From NCBI GenBank assembly GCA_029935135.1, contig JAOZKX010000167.1, positions 1 to 5,613 of the forward strand: a stretch of DNA of 5,613 nucleotides, written 5' to 3'. Shown here one piece after another: positions 4,659-5,613 of this stretch (positions are counted from its first letter, which is position 1; each line of letters opens with the position of its first letter). Position numbers and translations under genes: made by a program. This DNA is from Desulfocapsa sp. (GTDB lineage Bacteria; Desulfobacterota; Desulfobulbia; Desulfobulbales; Desulfocapsaceae). A model generated the notes under the pieces. The model saw only the letters and a program-made list of their open reading frames with translations. It did not search any database and was not told the origin of the DNA.

Positions 4659-5613
4659 ATGAAGAGTACACTGTCTGCAGAGAATTGGCTGATAACCTGT
4701 TTGGCACTGTTCTTCTGTTTACTCTCTGTCTCACCCGTTGTTGCCTCCATTGCCGGAATTGTCACCGATGAACAGGGTAGCCCTCTTCAAGGGGTCTGGA
4801 TTACTACCAGTGGTGCAGTCAGCGTGCAGAGCGACTCTCAGGGAAGCTTTGAGCAGATAGTGGCGAGCGGCACCCACACAGTTACAGCCTCCCTTCCAGG
4901 GTATGTCAGCCAGGCCCATTCCGATGTGACAGTAAGCGAGGGCCAGACACAGGTTGATTTTAGTATGCCTTTAGGCTTGACAGTCTCACCGCGCTTGGCT
5001 CTGGTTGACCAGGACAGCGATTTCAGCATCCGGGGGGCGGGATTTTCCACCTCGACCAGGGCATGGCTGAGCTTCGATTTAATCAACAAGGCCCTGGTTC
5101 TTGATTCCGTCGATACACCGGGCGCCTCTTATAGCCTGGCTATTGCGGGAAATATTGCCTATGTTGCCGATTATCTTTCCGGTCTTCAGGTTGTAGATAT
5201 CAGTAACCCCTCCGCTGCGAAGATCATTGGTGCAGCAGATACACCGGGAGAAGCACAGGCTGTCAGTGTGGAAGGTTCCTTTGCCTATGTTGCTGACGGA
5301 AATTCCGGTCTCCAGGTGATTGATATTTCCGATCCTGCTGCTCCCCATGCCGTCATTGGGATTCCCGTCAAAGAATCTGAGTCAGACTTTGCCATGGCTC
5401 TGGATGTTGCGATAGCAGATGGATTTGCCTATGTCGCCGCTAACAGCGGCGGCCTTCAAATTATTGATGTCAGGGATCCCCTGAACCCGCAGGATCTTGG
5501 CAGTGTCCCTCTCCCCGGAGAGGCCCATGGGGTCGCAATAGCAGGGGGATATGCCTATATCGCCGATTTTCATGAAGGCCTTCAGGTTGTTGATGTGCGA
5601 GACACCTTTTCAC
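4659..5613 (+). CDS. Exported LVIVD-repeat beta-propeller protein with carboxypeptidase-regulatory-like domain (3' partial)
   Basis: The frame opens at ATG 4659 and is still open at the window end, with 318 residues visible. Residues 1-29 form a signal peptide (hydrophobic LITCLALFFCLL, likely cut after PVVA). Residues 31-104 are a CarboxypepD_reg-like beta-sandwich (IAGIVTDEQGSPLQGVWITT, then SDSQGSFEQIVASGTHTVTASLPGY is its usual course). Residues 107-141 resemble an IPT/TIG-like linker (LTVSPRLALVDQDSDFSIRGAGFS). From about 145 come LVIVD repeats, each with a core like AVSVEGSFAYVADGNSGLQV followed by IDISDP. Four are visible, starting near 145, 192, 236 and 285, the last cut by the window edge. 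Such repeats build beta-propellers in secreted or surface proteins. The partner or ligand is unknown; surface adhesion or binding is a reasonable guess. It has its own promoter and ribosome site. Several minus-strand frames opposite it are shadows. Confidence 0.9.
   Translation, partial: MKSTLSAENWLITCLALFFCLLSVSPVVASIAGIVTDEQGSPLQGVWITTSGAVSVQSDSQGSFEQIVASGTHTVTASLPGYVSQAHSDVTVSEGQTQVDFSMPLGLTVSPRLALVDQDSDFSIRGAGFSTSTRAWLSFDLINKALVLDSVDTPGASYSLAIAGNIAYVADYLSGLQVVDISNPSAAKIIGAADTPGEAQAVSVEGSFAYVADGNSGLQVIDISDPAAPHAVIGIPVKESESDFAMALDVAIADGFAYVAANSGGLQIIDVRDPLNPQDLGSVPLPGEAHGVAIAGGYAYIADFHEGLQVVDVRDTFS

Larger units (their letters stand above)
4121..4765 (-). other. Amber-interrupted open frame (possible decayed gene)
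   Basis: One minus-strand frame from 4765 to the stop at 4121 has a single in-frame stop, TAG at 4457-4459. Before it the text ends QVKKMLRRHWNQDESGWEPI; after it comes ENNKATYAWLNPAQCVERPG, continuing about 110 residues. Roughly the first 35 codons are merely antisense to the LVIVD gene. The rest (4121-4658, about 179 codons with one stop) is more open than expected for noncoding DNA. There is no good start or Shine-Dalgarno; an ATG at 4516 and a TTG at 4339 are the options. I do not recognise a family. It could be a pseudogene, a misread frame, or chance. No other gene is seen in 4073-4658. Confidence 0.2.

Noticed and set aside
4731..5573. Several minus-strand frames opposite the LVIVD gene
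   Set aside because: They mirror the repeat periodicity of the plus-strand protein (recurring IGNIGN-like text) and have no independent support.

Overview
This window looks like a mid-GC Gram-negative bacterial chromosome. A Desulfobacterota (deltaproteobacterial) or gammaproteobacterial host is my best guess. The guess rests on gene content: an MltB-type lytic transglycosylase, a NimA-like flavoprotein, paired DUF1538 membrane proteins with a P-II protein, and an exported LVIVD-repeat protein. No rRNA or other strong taxonomic marker is present, so the assignment is only inferred.

Left part, plus strand (1-1327): the 3' part of a periplasmic MltB-family lytic transglycosylase with a C-terminal peptidoglycan-binding domain, followed almost directly by a small FMN-binding protein of the pyridoxamine-phosphate-oxidase-like fold.

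Centre, minus strand (3883 down to 1316): five tightly packed co-directional genes. In transcription order they are DUF1538 protein A, DUF1538 protein B, a divergent P-II-family protein, a two-CBS-domain protein and a 56-residue zinc-ribbon protein that is easily missed because of its size. Gaps are 17, 12, 72 and 22 bp. The zinc-ribbon gene overlaps the end of the flavoprotein gene tail-to-tail by 12 bp. The natural reading is a two-subunit membrane transporter (DUF1538 pairs have been reported as Na+(Li+,K+)/H+ antiporters under the name UmpAB) encoded with two likely adenine-nucleotide-sensing proteins, P-II and CBS. This is the most interesting system in the window.

Divergent intergenic region (3884-4658): it holds a roughly 154-bp MITE-like element with imperfect terminal inverted repeats and an apparent 8-bp target duplication. 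The core of the element is a REPIN-type doublet of two perfectly inverted 25-bp REP sequences with GTAG heads. The element sits where the promoter of the five-gene operon would be expected. The rest of the region has no confident gene. It carries a minus-strand frame interrupted only by one amber codon, and then a near-consensus sigma-70 promoter.

Right part, plus strand (4659 to the window end): the start of an exported protein with a signal peptide, a carboxypeptidase-regulatory-like beta-sandwich, a short linker domain and at least four LVIVD beta-propeller repeats. The frame is still open at the window edge.
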